Assembly (NCBI GenBank): GCA_018340805.1
Contig: JACMZG010000008.1
Coordinates: 15,353,522-15,417,521 of the forward strand
DNA length: 64,000 nt
Source of the DNA: Microvelia longipes
Taxonomy: Eukaryota > Arthropoda > Insecta > Hemiptera > Veliidae
Direction of reading: 5' to 3'
A program made the translations under genes and the position numbers. The notes below the pieces were generated by a model. The model had not been told where the DNA came from. It did no database searches and worked only from the letters and a program-made list of their open reading frames with translations. Positions 10,375 through 22,349 of the stretch are shown piece by piece. How positions within the stretch are numbered: position 1 is the first letter of the stretch; each line of letters starts with the position of its first letter.

Positions 10375-11343
10375 TGTTTCTGTCCTTAAAGATCCTACAG
10401 GGAGGTATTCCCCCCCCCCTTCTTTTTCATTCTTAGTTTAAAATATACTGATTTATGTCTTACTGTTTACGATAGTAAATAGATGTTAACTTTAGTATAA
10501 AGATATTATAAGAAAGAAATTGTAAAAATTATATATCCTTAATATGTGAAATAATTGGCTTTCCTGCTACCAGTTTGTTTCTTCTTCACCTATTCCGTTT
10601 AATTGTATGCCATGTTTTTGTCTGCATAGTAAACAGAAATGTCGTTCTGTTCACAATGACTTATACTTTTGGTTAGAATTGTTTAAGCTCACAGAGATAG
10701 ATTGCTTTATGAATGAGTTATATTGTCTGTTCCTCAAGGTTGGCGTCAAATAGCTACTTCGACTCTTTTGTACAAAAGGATTTAAGCTTGATGCGTTCGC
10801 TATTGAGTTTTAATGATTCGTTATCTTGCTAGCTTTATTCCTATTTGTATTTTATACAAGTACGGTCATTATCTCAACATTGAAACTGTTTCTTTATTCT
10901 GTTGATTTATGATAGTATGGTAATAGTGCTTTGCAAGAACTGTTTCAGTAAATTTTATGTTGGTTTCGTATTTGGTAGGACAAAAATTATATTTATCACT
11001 TTAGAATGAAAGAAGTGATTTGTTTGATTTTGACTATCTTCGATATATTGGCGCATGCATGTACAGAAGGAGGAAGGAGGGCTTAACACTACCAATGATA
11101 AAAAATATTTATTAAATTTACTTATTCATTGTAAACACAGTGCAGCTTGGATGACATTATACTAATCTCTGCATTTTCCTGTTAAATTTGACAGGGAAAT
11201 TCATTTTATTTATGCTAAACCCGTGATCAGACTACCTCTATAAAAAATGAAATGCCATTTAATGATTTTTAGTTGTAATTTTGGCTTTGTTCACAGACTA
11301 GTGGCTTATGGTTTTCCCCATTTTATTGAAATGACTATTAAAA
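10375..11343. other. AT-rich intergenic sequence
   Basis: I recognise no gene or repeat here. A C10 tract lies near 10410. The rest is low-complexity AT-rich DNA with stops in all frames. Confidence 0.5.
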
Positions 11344-11486
11344 CATTTGCAATGAAAATGTAGAATATATTTGCAATGAAAATGTAGGATACATTTGCAA
11401 TGAAAATGTTGGATACATTTGCAATAAAAATGTAGGATACATTTGTAATGAAAACGTAGAATATATTTTCAATGAAAATAAATCGT
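11344..11486. repeat. 24-bp minisatellite, about six copies
   Basis: A unit of the form ATTTGCAATGAAAATGTAGG plus ATAC recurs with its TTT anchor at 11346, 11370, 11394, 11418, 11442 and 11466, a constant 24 bp. Substitutions are few and there are no indels. It is not in an open frame that looks coding. Confidence 0.93.
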
Positions 11487-12854
11487 ATTTTAGAGATTGT
11501 ATGTTTTAATTGTGCAAAGGATAAGAATTAATGAGATCTAGTATTGAGAGTCTTATATGGACTTAATTACTGTTAGGATTTCGAAATTGTTCTTGTACAT
11601 CTTTTAGAACATATTTTATTTTTTTTTTTTTTAAAACCATTGGTATTTCATCGGTGGTTACCTTGGTTGGAAATTTATTTCAGCATAGTTAGAATCTCGT
11701 CTTAAAACCTAATAGCTATAATCTCATTTTGATGATAAACTGAGCTTATCATCTGAAACTCATTTCAGTGTAAAACATAGCTCATTTTGATTGTTGTAAG
11801 CCTAGCTGAAATCTTATTTAGTTTGTAAGCTTGGTTGAAATCTTATTGCAACTGTAACTATATTTGGGTTCTCCTCTCGGTTGTAAAATATCTATTTTTG
11901 ATGCAAATTAGATTTAAAAATATCAGTTGTGATCTGTTCATAAGTTTGGTAACTGAGTTTCGCAATGCTTACTTGTGGTATTATTTTCCTCTGTATACAG
12001 ATGCTTTTCGGATGGAATGATTTATAAGTATTGGGGTTAGAGTCGCCCTTTTTAAGTCAATTACGACCAAAAAAATAGTTTTCCTTTTAAAACATTGAAA
12101 TAAAATATTAATAAATTAAAAATGTTTAATATTCGCAGCGATAGCCTTATAAAATTTTGAGTCAATAACAAATCAATCAATCAATTAATAATATTATTAT
12201 TAAGTAATTTGTTAGACTACCTTGGTTAGATATAAAATGATTTTAATTGAATAAGAATAGCTTAAGAGATAACAGAGTATATTAGTATGAACTGAAAGGC
12301 GTGTTTAAGGAAAAGGATACAACATTATGGCTAACTCGTAAAGGAATCAGAAGAGGAAATGGTGAAATATGCTCGACAGACTAATACTCGGCTTAGAGGT
12401 TCCTTGTGATGTGTCTTTTATATTTGGGTTTCAACGTCGCGTCGTTTACTTCCACGTCTTTATTTAAATATATCTGCATTATCTGTAATGTTAACTTAAC
12501 TATAATTTAACTATAAAAATAAAAAATTAACTATAAGTTTCTCTCTATCTTTATTATTTTACTTCACTATCTTTTTATTTTTACTTTTTGTTTACTCGTT
12601 TTCATTTCAGAAATTTCACCTCTATTTTTATTAAATTATCTTTTTTTTCGCTATTATTTTACCTATATCATATCCTGGTTCCTTTTGTAATATTATATGT
12701 ACTGAATTGTATTCATATAATTAATTACCTTTGTACTTAATGTTATAGTCTTCTTTTAGCACATTATACCATTTTTCTTTCTCTTGTAATAACTTAATAT
12801 TTTTACTTTAGCTATAATTATTTTAAGTGTTTTTTATGTGTTATATATAATTGT
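11487..12854. other. AT-rich intergenic sequence with degenerate short repeats
   Basis: At about 11690-11850 the sequence drifts through variants of AATCTCATTTTGAT and TGTAAGCCTAGCTG at roughly 30-bp spacing, which looks like an old, decayed minisatellite. The rest has no gene signal. The pyrimidine-rich stretch 12530-12830 may be the 3' untranslated part of the LINE-like tail that follows. Confidence 0.4.
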
Positions 12855-12903
12855 AAATTGGGCTAAATGAGCCCGTTACTATTTGTAAATAAATAAATAA
12901 ATG
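12855..12903 (+). mobile_element. Non-LTR retroelement-like 3' terminus
   Basis: A small stem (GGGCT at 12860-12864 with AGCCC at 12870-12874) is followed after about a dozen bases by AAATAAATAAATAAATG. A stem-loop just upstream of a short A-rich simple repeat is the usual 3' end of several insect non-LTR families. The body upstream is not recognisable as coding, so this would be a heavily 5'-truncated copy. A similar end occurs at 48132-48163. Confidence 0.4.
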
Positions 12904-15236
12904 AATGTTATTTATCTAAACTGAGTTAATATAAGTATACATAATTAAGTATAAGTTAAAAGCAAATAATCTATCATACATAAATAAACATACATTTTTG
13001 TAATAAATACTATTTCAAGAAATGGAATTAAGTTTCCTTATTTCATTCGTAATAAAATACACGGGCCGCTCCGCAGCACGCATTTTAAGTTAAGTATACA
13101 GCGAGCCGAGCAGGCGCGCGAAGCAAGTGAATATGACTAAAATTCACGAAATATGTGGCAAATTCTCATTTAATAACAAATAATGATAAAAAAGTATCAA
13201 CAAATGATACGAAATAGCAACACATACACAAGGAACTTGTTGCTGCGGCGCCAAGCAGCCGTTTTCTTATTCAATTGGTTTTCTCTTATATTATAGAATA
13301 TATGAAATTAAGTGTATGAAACCAATAAAAAAAATATGTAGAGTACATTTTAAAAAATCTACTAGGTTGTGAACAAAATTGTATAACTGCTATGAAAGTC
13401 AATATAATTAAATCTTAACGAGCGGCCTAATATGCTTCTCAATTTATATTTCCGGCCAGCTTCTAGCGTAGAGCTGGTTGTAGAGCTCTTGTTGAATTCG
13501 GATTTCTTCAAACTATCACCATTTGTAACAAAAAATATTTTTGTTACTTACTGTGTTTTCATTGTTTTCCTTATTATACGCAATAATATCTTTTATCTCC
13601 ATAAGGTGTATAATGTGAAGTTTCTTGACTTGTTTTTAGGGAGTAAAGACGCACTTTTCACTAGTAAGGGAGAAAAAGTAACTTTTTACTCAATTGGTTG
13701 TAATAACTGCTTCCTATAATTGAGAACAGAGCCTATTATATCCATTTTTTGAAAGTCGTATCCTCTAAATTTATAATGGTACCGATCTATTTTGTTACAC
13801 TTTCCCGAGGGTGGCACCCCGAAAATTCATAAGGTGGACCCAACATTTTTTACTGGCTCAAAATCCGTTTTAGGTCAAAATAAGTAGTTTGGAACATTTT
13901 TATTGGGGGGGGGGAGGCGTTACATCCTAAATTTATGAGAGGGTCCAACCCAAAAAAATTAAAATAAAATACAACAAATCATATGAAAATAAGTTTACAT
14001 ATAACAATAATTGAATGACGTCAACGTCTGGAGATAAAACCTTAGGAGCAAATGCTACATTTTCCTCGCAATTATTATACACAATTATTTGTACAAAATT
14101 AACTCCCTTGGCTTCGCCTCGAGAGTTACTTATCAGAACTACCTTTTTTTTGCATCGGGGGTTAAATGCTTTGGTTTTTTCGATTTTCGCCTTAGGAACC
14201 ATCAAACTGCTCAGGAAAATTACAATTTTCCTGGTAATTTAACAACAAACTGGGAGTAAAAAAAACATTTTTTACTCCCTTTGTGCATAAATAACTATTT
14301 TGATACTTATGTAATATAATAGATACGTTACTTCATCCGTCAACTATTGGACCACATTTCTGTACATAATCATGTACGTATCCAGGAGTAAAGTATGCTA
14401 TTATTTCCCTTAGTAATTAGTTGGCTCTTAAGGCGAAAGTCGAGGGATACAAAGCCCTCAACTGTAAAATTAGTGGTCTTTTATCCAGTTTAAGTTAAGT
14501 ACGGACACCTAACATTCTTTAGATTTTGGGGTTTAGTTGGTGTTGAAACGTGGAGATTTGATGAAAAAAGTAGTTTTAACATTTTTATATTTGATAACCA
14601 CTAGCACGCTATTACAATGCTTCCTTATATTACAGGAGATAAAAATTATCTGATATAGTTTCAGGCATCCTACATGTCAAATTTTTAAATTTATTTTGTC
14701 TATTAATTCTTATAACGCTTTTTACTTTTTAATTTGTGATTTCAGTATCAATTTTTCTTTTTTGCCTATTTTATGATTTTCTTTTGATATTAATGTGAAG
14801 GCATAATCTAAATTGGTCCAGTTAGTGGATGTGATCACGTCTTAGCGTATTGGACAGATATCACTTCCTGGTATGTGGGAGTCAGTGGTTATTAGATAAG
14901 AATTACATCTTTAGTTCTACTTGTCAAACTATAACATTCTACTATATATTAGGCCTTATTCTAGATTCTTTATAAACATTCGGGTCATTTAAACTACTGA
15001 TTTATAACAATTGATTCTTGTCAATGTTATTAAAGAGAATTCTTGTTGAAAATTGATAAGAATTCGCGTTTACTATCTTGTCTTTTTTGATAGACTTCAG
15101 TTTATAACAAAGATATATGTTTTGCTGATATTAAATCAAATGATTGGTTTTACATAATGTATATTATATTTATAAAAATATATTATGCATTACTATATTA
15201 TTAACCGTGTGTAATATTCTTGCTTTGTCCAGCACC
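12904..15236. other. Intergenic sequence with GC-richer patches and hairpins
   Basis: No gene is supported. GC-richer scraps at 13062-13135 (GGGCCGCTCCGCAGC, GCGCGCGAAGC) resemble those at 51138-51235. A hairpin-prone piece CTCCCTTGGCTTCGCCTCG lies at about 14103-14121 with complementary AACTC and GAGTT flanks. A foldback GGGAGT-A7-C-AT6-ACTCCC lies at 14251-14280, followed by TGCATAAATAACTATT, which recurs beside the small MITE at 52504-52721. Confidence 0.4.
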
Positions 15237-15519
15237 AAAAACAGAACAGTTTTTGTCTCTCCACTCATTATTATATTTTTTATATCCTTCAATCGTTAAC
15301 GGTCATCATCAGTGTCGGTGAAGTGAGACTAGTAATCAACCAGTGTATTTAAAGATGGGTACTTGATTATAAGGTTAAGTACTAACCTTTTAATACACTG
15401 GTTGATTTCTAGCCTCACTTCACTGGCACTAATGATGATGACCTTTAACGGTTGAAAGTATATATAATATTATGTCTAAATATAATAATGTGTGGAGAGA
15501 CAAAAAACTGGTCTGTTTT
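15237..15519. mobile_element. Foldback MITE, ~280 bp
   Basis: Two arms of about 110-130 bp face each other across a short loop at about 15350-15390. Outer ends are AGAACAGTTTTTGTCTCTCC and its near-complement GGAGAGACAAAAAACTGGTC. Inner blocks are AACGGTCATCATCAGTG against CACTAATGATGATGACC, and AATCAACCAGTGTATT against AATACACTGGTTGATT. There is no coding capacity. It shares the GGTCATCATCA element with the foldback at 59651-59866. Confidence 0.8.
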
Positions 15520-15537
15520 GATTCATTACGCCTCTCC

Positions 15538-16197
15538 ACGGCTCAATTCACCATAAACATAATTCTTTAATTTCCTTGATTTAAAATATATACAGTGCAT
15601 AATATGTGTAATCTTAATTGCCTTATTTTTGTTTGTGTATATTGGCAGCTGTTGTTTTCAATATTTAGACAATGTTTTGAATTCAAATTAAAAATACGCC
15701 TTAAGGTTCTTTATACATATTATATTACAACTAATAGCTTTGATGTAGTTTTCTGGTAAAAATTAAAACAAATCCCTCTATAATATAAACAGCATATAAT
15801 CAGCCACAAAGGCATCTTTGCGTTGCCTAGGCATAAAACAAAATAGTAGAAATTCATGAGAGCTTGTTTCTTCTTTTCTTCTTTTAAGTGTTCTTGTTAC
15901 AAATAAACCACGTTTGAAATTCAGTCGACTAGAAAGAGAAATGATCAATTCTATAATTTTCAATATTATCAGTCGAGTCTATCAAGTGTCTGGTCTATCT
16001 GTTATCGCGGTTTAGAGGAAGACCCTCATGGTTGTTTCTGTCTCTCCCTTGTCCAGTTAATTTATTTCTTTAAACTAAATCTAATGAAGATTAATAGAGT
16101 ATTGAAGTGAGACAAGTTAGAATACAATGATGGCTTGTATAGGAAGATTAATACGTTTACTGTGTAAATACGTGTTTTGAGCGTAGAAGCTATAACA
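15538..16197. other. AT-rich intergenic sequence
   Basis: I see no coding or repeat structure here beyond scattered A/T runs. Confidence 0.5.
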
Positions 16198-16660
16198 AAT
16201 TCTGGCGCGGTGGTCCGCATGTTTGGCGAATTTCCTTTGGAATGCGTGTTTTCGTGCTTAACAGTCCATTTCTTGCTTAAACATCCGATTTATGCTTTAT
16301 AACTTGAGCAATTACTCAATTATTAAGCACTACACGTAACTCATTTTTCTGTAAAGAAAATGCGCATAATTATCCTATTGGTTATACAAAACTATGCCTC
16401 TAAAATTGGCAATGCACTATGCACCCCATTATTTGCACTAATTATTGCTCAGTTGGTTTCATGGTTGCTTTCTTTAAAGGTATTAGCGCATTTCCTTTAA
16501 AAAATACAGAAAAAATGAGTTACGAGTAGTGCTTGATAATTAAGTAACTGTTCAAGTTATAAAGCATAAATCGGATCCTAAGCAAAAAATTAATTGTTAA
16601 GCACGGAAACACGCATTCCTAAGGAAATTCGCCCGTAATGCGGACCACCGTGCCAGAATT
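16198..16660. mobile_element. Palindromic MITE, 463 bp, long inverted arms
   Basis: It starts ATTCTGGCGCGGTGGTCCGC and ends with the near-complement CGGACCACCGTGCCAGAATT. The arms continue inward for about 170 bp through GCGTGTTTTCGTGCTTAACA, TTGCTTAA, TTTATGCTTTATAACTTGAG, CAATTATTAAGCACT and TAACTCATTTT, with the complementary order on the right. The middle carries TTAGAGGCATAG-type sequence. It has no frame. It forms the inner end of a composite element that continues to 17130 on the minus strand. Confidence 0.88.
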
Positions 16661-17130
16661 ATTTTGTAGGAACAAAATAATTCATTATATAAACATATAT
16701 AATGAAAAAAATGATAAAACATTATCATCCCTTCCAGGATTGAGTCGAACCCAGTTACCCTGGTATTGAGTGCTCGTATCGACTCTGGACCACTCTTATT
16801 AAACTCAAAGTCCCAGAAAACATCGAAAACGATACCCCACTTAAAATATGTTGATTAGCAGCCGTATTTTATGGTTTCTGTTTTTTTCGACTTTTTGGTC
16901 ACTTAGGGAGGCCGTTTCGACTTCAGACCGGTTTCATTCGATTTATCGTCCAAAAAACATTTAACATGACCTTTTTGCAGCGAAAAATATTAACCCTGAA
17001 TTTTAATTTTTGACTCAGCTAACAGGTTTAATGACGTCACATAAACCTGGTTTTCAATAGGGTCGTGTCCTCCTAAAGGTTGATCTTCATACAATGTTTG
17101 ATTAAAACATATTTTCCTATATGTATATAT
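16661..17130 (-). mobile_element. Composite element copy 1 (outer part)
   Basis: Read on the minus strand from the (TA)n tract, blocks appear in the same order as at 38333-38940. They are GGAGGACACGA, CCTATTGAAAACCAGG, TGACGTCATTAA, CTGAGTCA, AAATTCAGGGTTAATATTTTT, ATCGAATGAAACCGGTC, AAGTGACCAAAAAGTCGAAAA, TATCGTTTTCGATGTTTT and then a B-box-like GGGTTCGACTC piece that leads into the palindromic MITE. The shared order in two places shows it moves as one unit. Confidence 0.75.
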
Positions 17131-17255
17131 AGTGTAAATATATGTATATGTATATATATATTTTACACACACCACAACATTCATATATATATATTATATA
17201 TTATATATTATATATATATATATTATTATATTATATTTATATATTATATATACAT
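17131..17255. repeat. Imperfect (TA)n tract abutting composite element
   Basis: TA dinucleotides, interrupted by TGTA and a short CACACACC stretch, run directly into the outer end of the composite element. The small frames inside it are artefacts. Confidence 0.85.
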
Positions 17256-17792
17256 AAAACTAAAGAAATGTTGTTTATTAAACAGACCTATTCTATGAAT
17301 TTCCGCAGTGATATTAATTTTGAGTACCGTATATTCGGGAATTATTCATATGTGCAAAACTTTTCATATGTGTCCGCCATGAGTTGCTGTTTTGGTGTTT
17401 GCGTTAATTTAGTGTGTTTTCGAATCTGTAGCTTCTGCTTGGTTTTCATTTGTTTTTTTATTTATTAATTTCTTGTTGCTAGTCAGATTTATATTTATTT
17501 TTTAATCTTTATTTTTTCTACTATGTATAGTAGATTTTCAGTTGTTTGTGCAATGTTTAGTTTTGTTTCAATAGTTTGTTATGTAAATTTTTTTCTGTAA
17601 GTTTAATTTTTTATTGTAGCTCCTGTACTTTTATTTCATTTTCATTTCATATTTTGCTTTTTCTAATTAGGTTTTGTAATTTATTTGTTTGTTGTAGGAC
17701 CTTGAAAAAGATTAAAATAAATTCGAACGTTGGGAAGGAAGTAATTGTTGGTGTTTCATTTGGACCGAATCCTGATTTGAGATTATTACTAT

Positions 17793-17823
17793 ACATTATA
17801 ATATATATATATATTATATATAT

Positions 17824-17902
<79 letters not shown>
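17793..17902. repeat. (TA)n microsatellite
   Basis: This is a nearly pure TA run of about 110 bp, with TTA interruptions in its left part. Confidence 0.97.
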
Positions 17903-17903
<1 letters not shown>

Positions 17904-19325
17904 CTTTCGTGCCGAGGTTCTAAAACCTATTTGGGGGTGGCTGCTTCCCCCTCCCCCTCAGTATTTCCTATTCTGGTTAATTACACGTTTTGGTAGTGTG
18001 ACGCCACAAAATGTGTATTGGCTCATTACTAAACAGAAGCAACCAATATTTATATTTAATTTGCCAAAATCGGTCAATAGAATTACTGTTTATGGAACAA
18101 ATAGGAACATTTTAGGTCCAATTCTGTGACATATTGTCTGTTTTGGATATGTATTTATTTATATTCATCTTAATTTTTTTTATAAAATTAGGATTTTTGC
18201 TTCATGAAATCAATTTTACTTTTCTGGACAGTGTGAAGTTGGTTCGTAATTGTCTCTGTAAAATTATTTTTAGTGTAAAGTTGCAATTGTAAAATTATTT
18301 GTAAATTCTTGTCACGTTTTGTACATAAACTTCAGTTATTATGACTAAATCCTTTTTAATTTCTTAATACAACTTTATTACAAAATCTTCTTAATTCTTT
18401 TAAAAAGATTTTATTATTTAATCTTTAAATGTGTATATATAGAAACAGTTCGTACAAGATCGACTGTTTCCGTCTTAACTCGTGCCTGTCCAGTGTTAGA
18501 GACCGGTTATACTGACTTGTTGTATGGAAAGTATGGTACAGTCAGTCTATCTCGGTCTGTCGCACTGGTTGTGTCGACGTTACGCGTTTTATCTGTAGGT
18601 TTGCGTCTTGTTTTTCGTTGTTTTGTTGTGTTTTTGCTTGTGATAATAAATAAAAAATTGAACAATAATTATTTTGAATTATAAACAATAATATGAAGTT
18701 TAATTATTTACCTAGGAGTAGGAATATTTATTTCATTTCGTTAATTTATAATTATTACTCCTTGTTATTAGTTGTTAATTAATTATCTCTTCCAAAATTA
18801 TTCTTTATTGTTTAATACATTATCATGTTTTATTTATTAATTTTATTCATAGGCGTGTTATTTTATAATAAATATTACATGTTTCCCTAAATTGAGTTTT
18901 AATTGTATATTTTTTTTTAAATATTAAATTATTTACTTTATTTATTAGTAGTGCACTCTATATTTTATTATAGCATTTCAAAAAACAAACTTATTTTGAA
19001 AGAGAAATGTATAAATACATTAATAGATCTAAACTCAGAAAAGAGTTAATCTCAGAAAAGAACTTAGAGTAGTGAATTTTAAATCTCATTGAAAAATGTA
19101 AAAACTTTAATATCTTATTAGTCGAAAGACCTTTTTGAATTTAATAGCTTAGTTATGGCTAAGGGCCCTATTTTTACGTATAGAAACTCAAAATTATCTT
19201 AAACTCGAAGTTTAAACTTAAAATATATTGAAATTTAATTTTGTTTTTAGTTAGCTTCAGTCATAAAGAAACTAAAAACCCGGTGATAATGACTAATTTT
19301 ACTTAATATGTATTGACTTACATCA
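17903..19325. other. AT-rich intergenic sequence
   Basis: The only contrast is a CpG-containing stretch at about 18460-18600, which has no clear frame longer than 63 codons and no convincing splice structure. No other feature was recognised. Confidence 0.45.
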
Positions 19326-19576
19326 AATTTATAATATCAATTGAATTAATGAAGACTTCAGTCCTTTTTTTATTATAATCTATTGAAAATAAATTGACGA
19401 ATTGCTTTCGCCCAGGGAGCTTCTTCAGTTCTTAAAAATGACAATAATGAGAAAGTTTGAAATTCAATAAATCCTGTAGAAGCTCAGGATCTCCAGGCGA
19501 AAGCTCTTCGTCAATTTATTTAAAAAAAAAATAAAAAAGGACTGAAGTCTTCATTAATTTAATTGATATTACAATT
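19326..19576. mobile_element. Foldback MITE, ~250 bp
   Basis: The outer blocks ATATCAATTGAATTAATGAA and GACTTCAGTCC (left) face GGACTGAAGTC and TTCATTAATTTAATTGATAT (right). Inner blocks AAATTGACGAATTGCTTTCG and CGAAAGCTCTTCGTCAATTT are also complementary. The loop is about 70 bp. There is no coding frame. Confidence 0.8.
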
Positions 19577-20333
19577 TATAACAGTGCAAAAGCTCTTAAG
19601 TTAATAAAATGTAAGGTGTACTTAAATTGTATAAGTGAGGGCTACAGATTTTCCACACTACCCCTACCTATCTATTATTGCCTCTTGTTATCTTTTACCT
19701 TACCAAGTGTGCTATTTCATTAATGCTCATCATTCAAAAATTAAGAGTAACTATTCCAAAATTCTAGCTAGTCTTAACATCTAGGAAGCCTCATATGGAA
19801 TTCATAAGAGGCTCATTTAGAATAAATCTCTATAGTAATTCGGTCAAAGACTCTCTAGATATTAAGACTGGCTATGCTTATGGAGAGTTTGTACTTACTT
19901 TTTATGGGATTTGCGCTCTATTCTCTATTGAATCAAACCCATAAACATGCGATGTTTATGTTTGCTTGCATCAATGCCATTATACTATAAAAGACTTACG
20001 ATTTTTTATATAAATAAAAATAGTTATTGTATTAAAAACTTTACGTTGAGCCTCTTTAGGATTTGAGATTTTAATATAATTTGGTTTATAACCTGTAGGC
20101 TTGGTGATAAGAACTGCCCTAAACTTAAGAATGATCTCGCGTTGAAAACTTTACCTTTAGATTTGTATTGGCTAACTAGATTTGTAGGTAGAGGGTATTA
20201 GGAGTAATTAAAGAGTAATTCCAGGTTTCCAAATATTTTAGAGAATTCCTATAATATTGGGGAATTCCATGTATTAATGTATGCAAAATAGTTAAGAAAA
20301 AAAAAAACTGTTTGCACGCTTCGCTCGCCATGA
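19577..20333. other. AT-rich intergenic sequence
   Basis: No gene is recognised. Just before the next (TA)n tract, GCACGCTTCGCTCGCC (about 20315-20330) is a minus-strand version of the hairpin core seen in the 82-bp satellite. Confidence 0.45.
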
Positions 20334-20391
20334 AGTATATATTTATATTATATTATATATATATATATATATAATATATAATATATATATA

Positions 20392-20475
<84 letters not shown>

Positions 20476-20481
20476 TATATA

Positions 20482-20560
<79 letters not shown>
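20334..20560. repeat. (TA)n microsatellite, ~225 bp
   Basis: This long TA tract has scattered TTA and ATTT interruptions. It directly adjoins a hairpin-core remnant on its left. Confidence 0.97.
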
Positions 20561-20563
<3 letters not shown>

Positions 20564-20837
20564 TTTTGTTGATCATTAAATGAAATAAACCTACTATACC
20601 AAAACGAGCTAAGCATATAGCAAATGCTCAATTAATTTAAAACTATTAACTTTTATAGCTGTGGTGGAAATTATAGGGGATTTATATTATATTAAAAAAA
20701 TATAGGAATTATATTAAGTAGAGAGAATTTTTAATTCACATTAATAAAAGCCCAAGAATTATTAATACAACTCGTGAATTTTAAGGTTAATCAGAAATTA
20801 TAAAATCATTTTAAAATAAAAAGCACTAAAATGTATG

Positions 20838-20921
20838 TGTCAGGTGTGGGGTTCGAACCCACGCTCCCTATCGGGAACCAGAGCTTAAATCTGGCGCCTT
20901 AGACCGCTCGGCCAACCTGAC
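20838..20921 (-). tRNA. tRNA-Leu(TAA)
   Basis: On the minus strand it begins GTCAGGTTGGCCGAGCGG and ends CCCCACACCTGAC plus A. The anticodon stem CCAGA/TCTGG holds the loop TTTAAGC, so the anticodon is TAA (leucine, UUA codons). It has the long variable arm of a class II tRNA (TTCCCGATAGGGAG) and a canonical T-arm (GTGGGTTCGAACCCCAC). The A-box TGGCCGAGCGG is perfect. T4 follows the 3' end at 20831-20828. It looks intact. Confidence 0.97.
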
Positions 20922-22349
20922 CGTGTTCTGTGAGGTTTCAACTACATAATATAACTAGTCTATGCAACAACTCGTGAAAGAATAGAAAATTTGTTTTCGA
21001 TTCTTTTATAATTATAAAATTGTATTAGAAAATCTTTCTACTCGTTACTATTTAATGCTCATTATTAATTTTCAAATTATAGTATGAAATTGTACAATTC
21101 TTTTTGTTTTTGTTTAATATTTTGCATATTCCTCATTTACATTAACCGTTTCACCTGTGACAGAAAACCCCATTATTGCACCGCACAGCGGTATAAGAAG
21201 TTAAAAAAAAAATATTTTTTAATCATTGAATTTCTTTCAAATAATTAATATCTATTAATTTATAAATAGTCAAGCTTTGCAAAGTAACGTAATTAAATTT
21301 TTGTATGATCTTGGCCACGGGTTCTAGCTCTTAGGCCCCTCCCCACGATGAAGAACTCTACTTTAAAACACTCTTTAAAAATATTAAATTTTGATTAAAT
21401 TTGAACTTAAAATCAGTGTAAGTAAGATACTTGATTTCATAAATATGAAAGCATTGGCATTTCTTTAGTACAATATGAAATTTATTCCACATAATTAATT
21501 TTGTTTGTTTTCACATGTTGTTGACATTGTAACTTGTAAAAGCTTTCTAAGTGACTTTCCCTAGTATCGTACTGTTGAACTTGTATCGCCGCGTGTAACA
21601 AGTTACAAGTATTACTTGTTACAGTAGTTCTGTTTATTTCATTTGTAGGTATTATCGTTAAGTCGTTGTGCTTGAAGAAGTTTTAGGTTGTTGAAAATAA
21701 ATTTTCACTAATATAGCGAATTTTGAGCCGAAAATTAAGCTTGTGAGGTTTGCTCTAAACTTTTTTTTAAATGAGGGGCTATTTCATTTCATTATTCATT
21801 TCATTTTATACAGGGGGCTATTTTTCTTCGCCGCGCCACGGAACAGAGGTTGTATAAAATTTTCCCTGGCGGTGAATATCCTGGTTCAACCAAAGCGATC
21901 CCCCTGAAATTACCCCTGGTGTTTATCCATAAAATTAAAAATATAGACTTTAATAGATCCGGATTTCACAGTCCTGATTGGAAGAGTCATGATTGTTGTA
22001 TCATGTTTTCTGTCTTTGTAGGCGTGTCTATAACCTTCCTCCTTGTTGAAATAACCCAGGCTATGATCATTCTCAAAATTCATCAAACATATCAAACGTT
22101 CTTTAAGATCAGTCTTTATTGGGATTACTAAATGTAGGAATTTTACTGCTGGCGTTATCAACAAAGTAACCGTGGTCTCTCTTGATGATGACTTATAACA
22201 TTATTAGCCAATACATTATTCATAGACGTACTGATAGAACTGTCTATTAGAATACAGGTGATAGTTTCATAACGTTTTAATTTTCATTTATTGATCTAAT
22301 ATGAATTTAATGTTTTTATGACAATTAAAAGTTTAAAAGAAACAGACAT
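20922..22349. other. Intergenic sequence, one ambiguous open stretch
   Basis: No certain gene is present. At 21835-22165 both strands stay open for 80-90 codons. The minus-strand reading has a more protein-like composition (Lys/Arg/Asp-rich with alternating hydrophobics), but there is no splice or start context. I leave it unassigned. Confidence 0.4.

Noticed and set aside
16735..16800. tRNA-like sequence with GTCGAACCC
   Set aside because: It lacks a pairing acceptor stem and anticodon arm. It is the B-box region of the SINE-like module in the composite element.
18430..18684. CpG-containing stretch with a TATA-like box and TCAGTC initiator-like sequence
   Set aside because: The spacing of TATA, initiator and downstream element is wrong for a core promoter, and no exon follows.
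21850..22164. Overlapping open frames of 93 (plus) and 84 (minus) codons
   Set aside because: There is no recognisable family and no splice or start context. Composition on the minus strand is suggestive only.
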